A stretch of 64,000 nt of DNA from Croceibacterium_B sp035470785 (GTDB lineage: Bacteria; Pseudomonadota; Alphaproteobacteria; Sphingomonadales; Sphingomonadaceae). The stretch is taken from positions 1-64,000 of the forward strand of contig DATIQN010000039.1 of NCBI GenBank assembly GCA_035470785.1. Direction: 5' to 3'. Made by a program: the position numbers and the translations under genes. A model generated the notes under the pieces. That model had not been told where the DNA came from, searched no databases, and worked only from the letters and a program-made list of their open reading frames with translations. Below, in pieces: positions 26,027 to 35,880 of this stretch. Each line of letters starts with the position of its first letter. Within the stretch, counting starts at the first letter, position 1.

Positions 26027-29000
26027 ATGGCGGCTGACGGCGAGGGAGAGACCAAGCTTTCGAAGTCGCAAAAAGCGCTCGCCCGCCACCTGCGCGAACG
26101 GATGGCCGATTCGCTATTGCCCAGCGAAGCGGCGTTGCCGGACGAGCGGTTGAGCGAAGCCGCCGAATTCCTGCTCGAAGCCGCCCTCGTTCGCGCCGCT
26201 GGCGAACCGTCGATTTTGGTGCGTAGCGCACCGGGCGGACGAGTGATGCGTGTCGCGGTGGTCAACGACGACATGTCCTTCTTGGTCGATTCGGTTGCCT
26301 CGACTTTTGCCGCGCAGGGCCTCGAGATCGACTTGCTGGTCCACCCGATCGTGCCGGTCGAAAGATCGCACGCCGCGCTGGTCGCACTCCCCGCCGCGAG
26401 CCAGCAGCGCGAATCGATGATCTATCTCGAGACCGCGCGGGTCGATGCGAAGGACCGCCGCGCGCTCGAGAAGGCGCTCGAGGTCACTTTGGGCGACGTG
26501 CGCGCGGCGATCGCCGACTGGCCGGCCATGACCGAGCGGATTGAAGCCGACGCCCGCTCGATCGCCGATCCCGAAGGCGCGGCGCTGCTGCGCTGGCTCG
26601 GCGGAGGAATGCTGACGCTGCTCGGTCATGTAACCCGCAAGCGCGCGGGCGGCACCACGAACGCGCTCGGCATTTGCCGCAAGAGCACGCGCGAGCTTCT
26701 GGCAGAAGACAGCTACGCCCGCGCCTTTGCCTGGTTCGATGCGAGCGAGGCGCCAGGCCCGCTGATCGTCAAGGCCAACCGCCTGTCGAAGGTCCACCGG
26801 CGGGTCCCGCTCGACCTGTTCATCGTGCCGCTGGTCGAAAAGGGCCGCGTCGCGGCGCTGTCAGTGCATGCGGGCGTATGGACCAGCGCCGCGCTGGCCA
26901 CGCCGCCCGGCGAGGTGCCGGTGCTGCGGCGCCAGCTCGTCGCCACGATGGATGAGTTCGCTTTCGCCCCTTCGAGCCACGATGCCAAGGCGCTGATCCA
27001 CGCGCTGACCGCGTTGCCGCATGACCTGGTCATCGGCTTCTCGCACTCCGACCTGACCCGCGTCGCCACGACCATGATGGCGCTAGCGGACCGCCCGCGC
27101 CCGCGCCTCGAGCTCGTCGCGGCGCCGCTGGCGCGGCACCTGTTCGCCTTCGTGTGGTTGCCGCGCGACACCCTCTCGACCGAAGTGCTGGCGCAAGTGC
27201 AGGCGCTGCTCGTCGAGGAGACCAGGGCCGAGACGCTCGACTGGAGCCTGATCGTCGAAGGCGGCAATCTCGCGATGCTGCGCTACGTGCTCGACTTTCG
27301 CGGCCATGACGCCGCGCCCGATCAGGCCGGGATCGATCGCCGCCTGCAGGTGATGCTGCGGGGTTGGAGCGAGGCCGTCGAGGGTGAGCTGGCGAAGACC
27401 GTCGAGCCGGGCCGCGCGACCGCGCTCACCGCGCGCTATGCCGAGGCTTTCCCGCAGAGCTATCGCAGCGCCTTCGGCCCCGCGGAAGCGGCGCGCGACA
27501 TCGAACGCTTGCGCCACCTCGCCCCGCTCGATCCCGACCGCCCGCTTGGCCGGGACGCCCGCCTCTACCGGCTCGACGGCGACGCGCCCGGTGAACTGCG
27601 CCTCAAGATCTATCAGCAAGGCGGCTCGATGCCGCTGTCCGACGCTGTGCCGGCGCTCGAGAATTTCGGCTTCCGCGTGTTGTCCGAGCTGCCGACCGAG
27701 CTTGCCGGCGGCGAGCGTGCGACTGTGCACGATTTCAAGCTTCAGCTCCACCGCGGCGACGATTCGGCCGACGTGCTCGCCCGGGCCGACGCTATCGAGC
27801 TGGCGATCTCGGCGGTGCTTAACGGGCTCGCCGAGGACGATGTGTTCAACCGCCTGGTTCTCGGTACGGCGCTCGAAGCGCGCGAGGCCAACTGGCTGCG
27901 AGCGTTCTATCGTTACCTGCGCCAGGCCGGTTTGCCGTTCACGATCTTCACCGTGGTCGACGCGCTGCGCGCCGCGCCCGAAGTCACGCGCGGTCTTATC
28001 AACCTGATCCACGTTTGCCACGACCCGGGCTTCGGCGGTGAGCGCCAGGCCGCGGGCGCCGAGGCCAACGAAGCGATCCGCCAGGGCCTGGCCCAGGTCG
28101 CAGCGATCAACGACGACCGCCTGCTGCGGCTCTATTGGACAACGATCGGCGCGATCCTCAGGACCAACGCCTTTGCCCCCGCGGCGCGCGAGGCGCTCGC
28201 CTTCAAGTTCGATTCCGCTCGTGTGCCGGGCCTTCCCAGGCCGGTTCCATGGCGCGAGATCTGGGTCTATTCGCGCCGAGTCGAAGGCATTCACTTGCGC
28301 GCGGGACCGGTGGCGCGCGGCGGTATTCGCTGGTCGGACCGGCGCGACGACTTCCGCACCGAGATCCTTGGTCTGATGAAGGCGCAGCGGGTCAAGAACG
28401 CGGTCATCGTCCCGACGGGCGCCAAGGGCGGGTTCTATCCCAAGCAGTTGCCCGACGCCGCGGTAGACCGCGACGCATGGTTTGCGGAGGGCCGCGCGAG
28501 CTACCAGGTGCTCATCCGCAGCCTGCTGTCGCTGACCGACAACATAGTCGACGACAAGGTCGTGCATCCCGATTGCGTCGTGGTCCACGACGGCGACGAT
28601 CCCTATTTCGTGGTCGCCGCCGACAAGGGCACCGCGACGTTCTCCGACATCGCCAACGCAATTGCCGAAGAACATGGCTTCTGGCTCGGCGACGCCTTCG
28701 CTAGCGGCGGCTCGAACGGTTACGACCACAAAGCGATGGGCATCACCGCGCGCGGCGCGTGGATGAGCGTCCAGCGCCACTTCCTAGAGATGGGCGTCGA
28801 CGTGCAGGCCGAGCCGATCCGTGTCGCCGGTTGCGGCGATATGTCGGGCGATGTGTTCGGCAACGGCATGTTGCTGTCGAAGACCTTGAAGCTGGTCGCC
28901 GCATTCGACCACCGGCACATCTTCCTTGACCCCAATCCCGATCCGGCCGCGAGCTGGAACGAACGCAAGCGGATGTTCCGCCTGCCTCGCTCGAGCTGGG

Positions 29001-30709
29001 CCGATTACGACGCCAAGGTCCTCAGCAAGGGCGGCGGCGTGTTCCCGCGCACGCTCAAGCGGATCGCGATTTCGAAGGAAGCCGCCGCCGCACTCGGCAC
29101 CGATCGGCGCGATTTCGATCCCGACGGGTTGATCAACGCCATCCTCAAGGCGCCGGTCGACCTCTTATGGTTCGGGGGCATCGGTACGTATGTTCGCGCC
29201 GCGACGGAGACCGACGCGCAAGTCGGCGATCCGGTCAACGACACGCTGCGCGTGACCGGCGAGGAGGTACAGGCGAAGGTGATCGGCGAAGGCGCCAACC
29301 TCGGCGTGACGCAAGCGGGCCGAATCGAGTTTGCGCTCCATGACGGGCGCATCAATACCGACTTCATCGACAATTCGGCCGGGGTCGACTGCTCGGACAA
29401 CGAGGTCAATATCAAGATCGCCCTCAACGCCGCGCAACGCGCCGGCCGCCTCTCCGAGCCGCGCCGCAACGCCCTACTTGCCGCGATGACCGGGAGCGTT
29501 TCCGACCTCGTGCTTGAGGACAACCGGCTCCAGGCGCTCGCCCTCTCGATCGCCCAGACCGGCGGCGCCAAGGCGGTCCTGTCGCAGACCCGGTTGATCG
29601 AAACGCTCGAGGATCGCGGGGCGCTCGACCGCAAGACCGAAGGCCTCGCCGCGAGCGACGCGCTCGCTCGCCGGGCGATGGAAGGCCGGGGCCTTACCCG
29701 TCCCGAACTCGCCGTGCTGCTTTCGACTACCAAGCTCTTGCTGCAGGATGCGATGGAAGCGAGCGACCTCGCTCAGGACAGCGCGTTCGAACCGCTGCTG
29801 CTCGGCGATTTCCCCGAAGAGATGCACGGGGCCTTCAAGAGCCGCATTCTCCATCACCGATTGCGCAACGAGCTGGTGGCGACGGTGGTCGCCAACAAGG
29901 TCGTTAATCGCATGGGCCTAATCCATCCTTTCGAGCTGGCCGAGGAGGAAGGGGCGAGCCTCGACCAAGCGTGCTCCGCGTTCGTTTCGGCGAGCGCGCT
30001 GCTCGGGCTCGATGAGGTGTGGCACGCACTCGACACGGCGAAAATGCCCGAGACCGCGCGCATCGCGCTGTTCGAGCAAGCCGCGCTCGCCTTGCGCAGC
30101 CACATGGCCGACTTGTTGCGCGCAGGCGGCGCGATGGTGCCGCCAAGCCATGCGATCGCCGAGCTCAAGCCCGGCGTTACCGAGCTCGACGCGCACGTCG
30201 ACGAGCTTCTCGAGGACGAGACGCGCGACCACGCGCAGCGCATTGCCTTAGAGCTGGCCGAAAGGGGCGCGCCCGAACGTCTGGCGCGCATGGTCGCGCG
30301 GCTGTTCGAGATGGACGGGGCGGTTGGCCTCGCCGGATTGGCGCGCGACAGCCATATCGCGCCCAAGCTGCTCGCACGCGCGTTTGTCGACCTCGGCGCA
30401 CGGCTCGGACTCGACTGGGCGCAATCGACCGCCGCAGTGATGAGCCCGTCCGATCCGTGGGAGCGCCTGCTCGTCGCCGGCCTGGCGCGTGATTTCCAGC
30501 AGATGCGGCTCGACTTCCTGCGTTCGCTCGCGCGGCGCAAGCAGGCGAAGCAGGACTTGCTCGGCGTGATCGACACCTGGGCGGCGACATATGCCGCGCC
30601 GATCCGGCAATTCCGGGCGATGGTCGCACGCGCGCAGTCTGCCACGCCAGTCGCCCCCGCAATGCTGGCGCAGATCGCCAGCCAGGCACGGAGCGTCCTC
30701 AAGCGCTGA
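26027..30709 (+). CDS. NAD-specific glutamate dehydrogenase, large (180 kDa) type
   Basis: Oxidises glutamate to 2-oxoglutarate and ammonia using NAD. The 1,560-residue length is that of the L-180 class. The N-terminal part (about 700 residues) is the regulatory region. The catalytic domain follows, with GGIRWSDRRDDFRTEILGLM, NAVIVPTGAKGGFYPK, the SNGYDHKAMGITARGAW segment and GCGDMSGDVFGNGML. The C-terminal region is helical. I chose ATG 26027, as the upstream extension to a TTG at 25955 overlaps the previous gene and looks non-coding. It probably serves glutamate and arginine catabolism. The flavoprotein gene follows closely. Confidence 0.95.
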   Translation: MAADGEGETKLSKSQKALARHLRERMADSLLPSEAALPDERLSEAAEFLLEAALVRAAGEPSILVRSAPGGRVMRVAVVNDDMSFLVDSVASTFAAQGLEIDLLVHPIVPVERSHAALVALPAASQQRESMIYLETARVDAKDRRALEKALEVTLGDVRAAIADWPAMTERIEADARSIADPEGAALLRWLGGGMLTLLGHVTRKRAGGTTNALGICRKSTRELLAEDSYARAFAWFDASEAPGPLIVKANRLSKVHRRVPLDLFIVPLVEKGRVAALSVHAGVWTSAALATPPGEVPVLRRQLVATMDEFAFAPSSHDAKALIHALTALPHDLVIGFSHSDLTRVATTMMALADRPRPRLELVAAPLARHLFAFVWLPRDTLSTEVLAQVQALLVEETRAETLDWSLIVEGGNLAMLRYVLDFRGHDAAPDQAGIDRRLQVMLRGWSEAVEGELAKTVEPGRATALTARYAEAFPQSYRSAFGPAEAARDIERLRHLAPLDPDRPLGRDARLYRLDGDAPGELRLKIYQQGGSMPLSDAVPALENFGFRVLSELPTELAGGERATVHDFKLQLHRGDDSADVLARADAIELAISAVLNGLAEDDVFNRLVLGTALEAREANWLRAFYRYLRQAGLPFTIFTVVDALRAAPEVTRGLINLIHVCHDPGFGGERQAAGAEANEAIRQGLAQVAAINDDRLLRLYWTTIGAILRTNAFAPAAREALAFKFDSARVPGLPRPVPWREIWVYSRRVEGIHLRAGPVARGGIRWSDRRDDFRTEILGLMKAQRVKNAVIVPTGAKGGFYPKQLPDAAVDRDAWFAEGRASYQVLIRSLLSLTDNIVDDKVVHPDCVVVHDGDDPYFVVAADKGTATFSDIANAIAEEHGFWLGDAFASGGSNGYDHKAMGITARGAWMSVQRHFLEMGVDVQAEPIRVAGCGDMSGDVFGNGMLLSKTLKLVAAFDHRHIFLDPNPDPAASWNERKRMFRLPRSSWADYDAKVLSKGGGVFPRTLKRIAISKEAAAALGTDRRDFDPDGLINAILKAPVDLLWFGGIGTYVRAATETDAQVGDPVNDTLRVTGEEVQAKVIGEGANLGVTQAGRIEFALHDGRINTDFIDNSAGVDCSDNEVNIKIALNAAQRAGRLSEPRRNALLAAMTGSVSDLVLEDNRLQALALSIAQTGGAKAVLSQTRLIETLEDRGALDRKTEGLAASDALARRAMEGRGLTRPELAVLLSTTKLLLQDAMEASDLAQDSAFEPLLLGDFPEEMHGAFKSRILHHRLRNELVATVVANKVVNRMGLIHPFELAEEEGASLDQACSAFVSASALLGLDEVWHALDTAKMPETARIALFEQAALALRSHMADLLRAGGAMVPPSHAIAELKPGVTELDAHVDELLEDETRDHAQRIALELAERGAPERLARMVARLFEMDGAVGLAGLARDSHIAPKLLARAFVDLGARLGLDWAQSTAAVMSPSDPWERLLVAGLARDFQQMRLDFLRSLARRKQAKQDLLGVIDTWAATYAAPIRQFRAMVARAQSATPVAPAMLAQIASQARSVLKR

Positions 30710-30745
30710 TCCGTGCTTGACGCGGGGCGCGATTTCGCCAAGCCC

Positions 30746-31978
30746 ATGCGCATGAGCAGCGCCGATCTCGTGATCGTCGGCACCGGCCACGGCGGTGCCC
30801 AGGCGGCGATCGCCTTGCGCCAGAACGGCTTTGCCAGCTCGATCCTGATGCTCAGCCGCGATCCCGAGCCGCCTTATGAGCGGCCGCCGCTGTCGAAGGA
30901 GTACCTCGCCGGCGACAAACCGTTCGAGCGAATGCTGATCCGCCCGGAGGCTTTCTGGGGCGGCAAGGGGATCGAATTGCAGCTCGGCAGTGCCGTGACC
31001 AAGGTCGACCCCGCCGGCAAGGAGCTGACGATTTCGGGCGGCGCAACGGTCGGTTTTGGCACGCTGGTGTGGGCGGCTGGCGGCGATCCGCGGCGGCTGT
31101 CATGCCCGGGCGCCGATCTCGGCGGGATTCACGCGGTGCGCGACAAGGCCGACGTGGACCGGCTCAAGGCCGAGCTCGAGGCCGGCGCGAAGGACGTGGT
31201 CGTAATCGGCGGCGGGTACATCGGGCTCGAGGCCGCGGCGGTACTCACGAAGCTCGGCTGCAAGGTCACATTGCTTGAAACGCAGGAACGCGTGCTCAGC
31301 CGCGTCGCCGGAGAGGACTTGTCGCACTTTTACGAGGCCGAACATCGTCGCCACGGTGTCGACGTGCGACTTGGCGTCGAAGTCGCAGCACTCCAAGGTG
31401 ACGGCGATCGCGTGACCGGCGTCACGCTGGCCACGGGCGAAACGCTCGAATGCGACATGCTCATCGTCGGCATCGGCGTCGTTCCCGCGGTGGGGCCGCT
31501 CATTGTCGCCGGCGCGGCCGGCGGCAACGGGGTCGAGGTCGACCAGTTCTGCCGCACGAGCCTGCCCGATATCTACGCCATCGGCGACTGTGCGGCGCAC
31601 GCCAACCCTTACGCGGGGGGCGCGGTGATCCGCCTCGAGAGCGTGCAGAACGCGCACGACATGGCCACCTGTGCGGCCAGGACCATTTGCGGCAATCCGC
31701 AGCCGTACAACGCGCTGCCGTGGTTCTGGTCGAACCAGTACGACCTGCGCCTGCAGACCGTCGGCCTCAGCCTCGGCCACGACGCTACCGTGCTGCGCGG
31801 AGATCCCGCGACACGCAGCTTCTCGGTGATCTATCTCAAGGAAGGCCGCGTCATCGCGCTCGACTGCGTCAATCGCACCAAGGATTACGCGCAAGGCCGC
31901 CGGCTGATCGAGGACCGCGCGGCGATCCCGCCCGAGCAACTGCTCGACACGGAGATCGAACTCAAGGCAATGCTGTAA
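30746..31978 (+). CDS. FAD-dependent NAD(P)H oxidoreductase (ferredoxin/putidaredoxin reductase type)
   Basis: About 410 residues with the classic two-dinucleotide layout: FAD-binding VIVGTGHGGAQAAIAL at the start, PYERPPLSKEYL, NAD(P)H-binding VVVIGGGYIGLEAAAVL mid-protein, FAD motif DIYAIGDCAA, and a C-terminal dimerisation-like domain. This matches reductases that feed electrons to ferredoxins of P450 or dioxygenase systems; no such partner is adjacent. ATG 30746 or 30752 are both possible. The 3' end overlaps the convergent queG gene by 17 bases. Confidence 0.9.
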   Translation: MRMSSADLVIVGTGHGGAQAAIALRQNGFASSILMLSRDPEPPYERPPLSKEYLAGDKPFERMLIRPEAFWGGKGIELQLGSAVTKVDPAGKELTISGGATVGFGTLVWAAGGDPRRLSCPGADLGGIHAVRDKADVDRLKAELEAGAKDVVVIGGGYIGLEAAAVLTKLGCKVTLLETQERVLSRVAGEDLSHFYEAEHRRHGVDVRLGVEVAALQGDGDRVTGVTLATGETLECDMLIVGIGVVPAVGPLIVAGAAGGNGVEVDQFCRTSLPDIYAIGDCAAHANPYAGGAVIRLESVQNAHDMATCAARTICGNPQPYNALPWFWSNQYDLRLQTVGLSLGHDATVLRGDPATRSFSVIYLKEGRVIALDCVNRTKDYAQGRRLIEDRAAIPPEQLLDTEIELKAML

Positions 31979-33023
31979 GCCGCGCCAAGGCCCAGCGCGC
32001 GGCCTCGGCGACGACCGGGTCATCGTCACAGATCAACGGCTCGACCTGTGCGATCAAACCCGCTTCCCCGCTGTTCCCGGCCGCGATCAGGCAATTGCGC
32101 ACGAAACGGTTGCGGCCGATGCGCTTGATCGGCGAGCCTGAGAATTTCTGTCGGAACGCGGCGTCGTCGAGTGCGAGCAGGCCCGCAAGGTCTGGCGCGA
32201 CCAGTTCCGCGCGCGGCAGGAAGTCGCGGTGCCGGTGCGCGGCGTCGGCGAACTTGTTCCACGGGCATACCGCCAGGCAATCGTCGCAGCCGTAGATGCG
32301 ATTGCCGATCGCCTTGCGGAATTCCTCCGGAATCGGCCCTTTGTGCTCGATCGTCAGGTACGAAATGCACCGACGCGCATCGAGCTTGTAGGGTGCCGGA
32401 AACGCGTCGGTGGGGCACGCCACCTGGCAGGCATCGCAACTGCCGCAGAGGTCCTCGTGGGGCACATCCGGAGCGAAGGACAACGTAGTGTAGATCGCAC
32501 CGAGGAACAGCCAGCTGCCGTGCTCGCGGCTGACGAGGTTGGTGTGCTTGCCCTGCCAGCCGATCCCGGCTGCTTCCCCCAGCGGCTTCTCCATCACCGG
32601 CGCGGTGTCGACGAACACCTTGAGGCTGGCTTCCGGCGCCTGCTCGACCAGCCACCGCGCCAGCGCCTTAAGCGCCTTCTTGACCGTGTCGTGGTAATCG
32701 CGGCCTTGCGCGTACACGGAGATCCGCGCTTTCTCAGGATGAGCGGCCGGCGCAAGCGGGTCGGCCTCCGGCGCGTAGCTCATGCCGAGCGCAATCACGC
32801 TTTGGGCCTCGGGCCACATCGCTTGCGGACCTTTGCGCACGTCGGCGCGGGCTTCCATCCAGTCCATCTCGCCGTGACGACCGGCGGCGAGCCATTCCTG
32901 CAGGCGCCGCGCGCGCAGCGGATCGTCCTCGGCCGGAGCGAACCCGATCGCGACAAAACCGAGCTCATGCGCCTTGGCGATCAGGCGCTGTCTGAGCTCA
33001 TCGGTGTCCACCGCGTTAACCAC
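31962..33023 (-). CDS. queG: Epoxyqueuosine reductase QueG
   Basis: Cobalamin-dependent reductase performing the last step of queuosine synthesis in tRNA wobble position 34. The two [4Fe-4S] cluster motifs are clear: CGSCDACQVACP and CDDCLAVCP. GWQGKHTNLVSREHGSW and the APVMEKPLGEAAG segment are also typical. About 353 residues. GTG 33021-33023 is preferred over GTG 33027-33029 because AAGG lies seven bases ahead of it. It is divergent from the ABC exporter genes. Confidence 0.95.
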   Translation of the reverse strand: MVNAVDTDELRQRLIAKAHELGFVAIGFAPAEDDPLRARRLQEWLAAGRHGEMDWMEARADVRKGPQAMWPEAQSVIALGMSYAPEADPLAPAAHPEKARISVYAQGRDYHDTVKKALKALARWLVEQAPEASLKVFVDTAPVMEKPLGEAAGIGWQGKHTNLVSREHGSWLFLGAIYTTLSFAPDVPHEDLCGSCDACQVACPTDAFPAPYKLDARRCISYLTIEHKGPIPEEFRKAIGNRIYGCDDCLAVCPWNKFADAAHRHRDFLPRAELVAPDLAGLLALDDAAFRQKFSGSPIKRIGRNRFVRNCLIAAGNSGEAGLIAQVEPLICDDDPVVAEAARWALARLTALP

Positions 33024-33068
33024 AATCACCCTTGCTCGCGTTTACCCGCGCCGTGTACCGGCCGCGGG

Positions 33069-34052
33069 ATGGACGCAGCGCTAGGCCAAGCCCCCCTCGC
33101 CCGCAACGCCGCCGGCTCGCTCGCCGTCGAGGCGCGCGGGCTGGTCAAGCGCTTCGACGGCACGCTCGCGGTCGCCGGGATCGACCTCGAAGTGCCCGAG
33201 GGCGCGATCTACGGCGTGCTCGGCCCGAACGGGGCGGGCAAGACGACGATGCTGCGCATGCTGCTCGGGATCATTGACCCCGACGAAGGCACGCGCCGCG
33301 TGCTCGGGCACGAGCGGCCGCAGGACATCGCCCGGCTGATCGGTTACCTGCCCGAAGAGCGCGGGCTCTATCCGTCGATGAAAGCCTTCGAGGCGATCGC
33401 CTTCCTCGGCGCGCTGCGCGGGTTGCCGCTTAAGGTCGGCCGCGAACGCGGGCGCGAGCTGCTCGAAAATCACGGCCTCGGCTTCGCCGCCGAGCGGCAA
33501 ATCCGCCAGCTCTCGAAAGGTATGGCGCAGACAGTGCAGCTGCTCGGCACGCTGGTCCACGAGCCTCGCCTGGTGGTCCTTGACGAGCCATTTTCCGGGC
33601 TCGACGCGATCAACCAGGGCAAACTCGAACGCCTGCTGCGCGACTTGGCCGAGAAAGGCACCACCGTGATCTTCTCGACCCATGTCATCGCCCACGCCGA
33701 ACGCCTGTGTGAGAACGTGGCGATCATCGCGGGAGGCAAGGTGCCCTATGCCGGCTCGGTCGACGCCGCGCGCGACCGCATCCCGCCGCAAGTTCGCCTC
33801 GAAACCCGCCACCGCGACGGCCCCTGGCGCGACGCACTGCCCGCAGGATCGCAGCAGGAAGGCAATTTCTGGAATTTCGCGCTGCCCGAAAGCGGTATCG
33901 AGCCACTGCTGCGCGCGCTGATCGAAGGCGACGCGGGCATCCTGTCGCTGTCGATCGAACGCGCCGGTTTGCACGATGCGTTCGTCGCGATCGCCGGTGA
34001 GGCCGCGGCCCGCGCGCTCGCGGAAGAAAGCCCGGCGGAGGGTCTGCAATAA
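33069..34052 (+). CDS. ABC-2 type transporter ATP-binding protein
   Basis: A 327-residue ATPase subunit of an exporter, similar to NatA-type subunits. Walker A is GPNGAGKTT, the Q-loop region GYLPEERGLYPSMKAFE, the signature LSKGMAQ (one residue off the usual LSxGQ), Walker B LVVLDEPFSGLD, and the H-loop STHV. A C-terminal extension of about 90 residues follows. The stop TAA shares its last A with the ATG of the permease gene, so the pair forms one operon. Substrate unknown; sodium or drug export is often claimed for the family. Confidence 0.92.
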   Translation: MDAALGQAPLARNAAGSLAVEARGLVKRFDGTLAVAGIDLEVPEGAIYGVLGPNGAGKTTMLRMLLGIIDPDEGTRRVLGHERPQDIARLIGYLPEERGLYPSMKAFEAIAFLGALRGLPLKVGRERGRELLENHGLGFAAERQIRQLSKGMAQTVQLLGTLVHEPRLVVLDEPFSGLDAINQGKLERLLRDLAEKGTTVIFSTHVIAHAERLCENVAIIAGGKVPYAGSVDAARDRIPPQVRLETRHRDGPWRDALPAGSQQEGNFWNFALPESGIEPLLRALIEGDAGILSLSIERAGLHDAFVAIAGEAAARALAEESPAEGLQ

Positions 34053-35335
34053 TGGACGCCGTGCCCAAGTCTCGTCTGTCGCTGCTCAGCGCCGCATGGG
34101 TGATCGCCCGGCGCGATTTCACCGCGATCCTGTTCAGCCGCGCATTCTTCTTCTTCCTTCTCGGGCCGCTTTTCCCGCTGATCGTCGGCGGGCTTGCGGG
34201 AGGTATCGGCAGCGCTGTCGACCGGAGCTCGGGTCCACCGGAAATCGGCATCGCCATGACATCGCCCGATGTCGACGCGATGCTGAGGGCACAGACGGAG
34301 CTCGAACCGGTGCTGGGGGACGACATGCCGCAGCTGCGCGTGCTTCGGCGGCTGGCGCCGGGTGAGGCTTATGACCCCCGAGCCGACCTCGACAAGCGCA
34401 AGGGCAATGTCGCGGCGGTGATAACCGGCTCGCCGGCGGCCCCGGTGCTGACCGCACCAAATGGGCTGATAGACCTGTTTCGCGGCAACGTGAGCCTGCT
34501 TGCGGCGACTGCGCTCAAGCACGCGCCGAACGCTTATCCGGAAGTCGTCACCGTCACGGTCGCCACAAGCGGGGCGAGCGAGAAGCGGGCGCTGCTGCGA
34601 ACCGCCCAAGCCGGGCAACTGGTCCTGTTCATGCTCATCATTCTACTCGCGGGCATGGTGTTGTCGAACCTCGTTGAGGAGAAGGCCAACAAGATCATCG
34701 AAATCCTCGCCGCCGCTATCCCGCTCGACGCGCTGTTCCTCGGCAAGCTGTTCGCGATGCTCGGCGTGTCGCTCGTCGGCGTTGCGGTGTGGGCGTCGGT
34801 CATCGGCACCCTCGTCGCACTGTCGGACACACACGTTGCGATCGCCGGCATGGCCAACTTCCAGAACCTGACCACGCCGGGGGTGGGTTGGCCGCTGTTC
34901 TTCCTGTTCGGCGTGGCGTATTTCTCGATGGGCTACCTGCTCCTCGGGTCGATTTTCCTCGCCGTCGGCTCGATGGCAACGACCGTCCGCGAGGTGCAGA
35001 CGATGTCGATGCCGGTGACTATGTCGCAGGTCTTGCTGTTCCTTTTCGCGGGATACGCGATGGCCCATCCGGGAGAGCCGGTCGAGATCGCCGCGATAGC
35101 CTTCCCGCTGAGTTCACCCTTCGCGATGCTCGCGCGGGCGGCACAAGAGCCGGCTATCTGGCCGCACGTTCTTGCGCTCGGCTGGCAGGCGCTGTGGGTG
35201 CTGATCGCGGTTCGCCTCGGCGCCCGGTTGTTCCGCCGAAGGGTGATGAAATCGGGGCCCCAGCCGGTCAAGCGCCAGCGCGGACGTGGGCGCAAGGCGC
35301 CGGCGATTGCGGAACCGGCGGGGATTCAGGTATAG
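34052..35335 (+). CDS. ABC-2 type transporter permease
   Basis: A 427-residue membrane subunit partnering the ATPase just upstream (overlapping TAATG). The NatB/ABC-2 layout is visible. One N-terminal membrane segment (AFFFFLLGPLFPLIVGG) is followed by a periplasmic domain of about 130 residues. Then come roughly five membrane segments, beginning at LVLFMLIILLAGMVLSNLV and EEKANKIIEILAAAIPLDAL, the hallmark segment of this family. The tail is basic. The msrB gene follows 46 bases on. Confidence 0.9.
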   Translation: MDAVPKSRLSLLSAAWVIARRDFTAILFSRAFFFFLLGPLFPLIVGGLAGGIGSAVDRSSGPPEIGIAMTSPDVDAMLRAQTELEPVLGDDMPQLRVLRRLAPGEAYDPRADLDKRKGNVAAVITGSPAAPVLTAPNGLIDLFRGNVSLLAATALKHAPNAYPEVVTVTVATSGASEKRALLRTAQAGQLVLFMLIILLAGMVLSNLVEEKANKIIEILAAAIPLDALFLGKLFAMLGVSLVGVAVWASVIGTLVALSDTHVAIAGMANFQNLTTPGVGWPLFFLFGVAYFSMGYLLLGSIFLAVGSMATTVREVQTMSMPVTMSQVLLFLFAGYAMAHPGEPVEIAAIAFPLSSPFAMLARAAQEPAIWPHVLALGWQALWVLIAVRLGARLFRRRVMKSGPQPVKRQRGRGRKAPAIAEPAGIQV

Positions 35336-35381
35336 CATTCGTTCAGCAACGGTTCTCGAAAACCTTCATAGAGTCAGCGCC

Positions 35382-35873
35382 ATGATCGACAAACCGCAAA
35401 CCCGACGCACTGCCCTCACCTGGCTCGGTGTCGGCGCGGCAGCTTCGTTCCTTACCGCGTGCGGTTCGCCCGCACAGGCCAAGGGCTTCAAGGTTTCCTA
35501 CACCGACGCCGAATGGAAGAAGCGGCTCACCAAGGCGCAGTACTATATCCTGCGCGAACAGGGGACCGAGCCGCCGTTCAGCTCACCCCTGCTCAAAGAA
35601 CACCGCAAGGGCACTTTTCTGTGCGCCGGGTGCGATAACGAACTCTATTCCTCGGCCACCAAGTTCGAGAGCGGGACCGGTTGGCCGAGCTTCTGGCAGC
35701 CGCTGCCGGGCGCGATCGGCACGACGACCGATTTCAAGCTGGGCTATCCGCGCACCGAGGTGCACTGCGCCGATTGTGGCGGGCACCTGGGGCACGTGTT
35801 CAACGACGGCCCCAAGCCGACCGGACTGCGTTATTGCATGGACGGGGACGGGATGAAGTTCCGCCCCGCCTGA
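35382..35873 (+). CDS. msrB: Peptide-methionine (R)-S-oxide reductase, exported
   Basis: Repairs the R form of oxidised methionine. The 163 residues begin with an export signal that has both a twin-arginine look (TRRTALTWLGVGAAASF) and a lipobox (LTACGS), so it may be Tat-exported and lipid-anchored. The MsrB domain has both zinc CxxC pairs (CAGC, CADC) and the GTGWPSFWQP motif. The active cysteine is in GLRYCMDGDGMKF, where most MsrB proteins read RYCINS. A separately encoded exported MsrA is at 48570-49244. Confidence 0.93.
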   Translation: MIDKPQTRRTALTWLGVGAAASFLTACGSPAQAKGFKVSYTDAEWKKRLTKAQYYILREQGTEPPFSSPLLKEHRKGTFLCAGCDNELYSSATKFESGTGWPSFWQPLPGAIGTTTDFKLGYPRTEVHCADCGGHLGHVFNDGPKPTGLRYCMDGDGMKFRPA

Positions 35874-35880
35874 CGGCGCG

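Noticed and set aside
27083..28780. 565-codon open frame on the minus strand
   Set aside because: Lies wholly antisense to the glutamate dehydrogenase gene; long antisense frames are expected in high-G+C coding DNA and the product has no recognisable content.
32229..33068. Upstream extension of the ABC ATPase reading frame
   Set aside because: Runs antisense through queG; the ATPase domain begins after ATG 33069.
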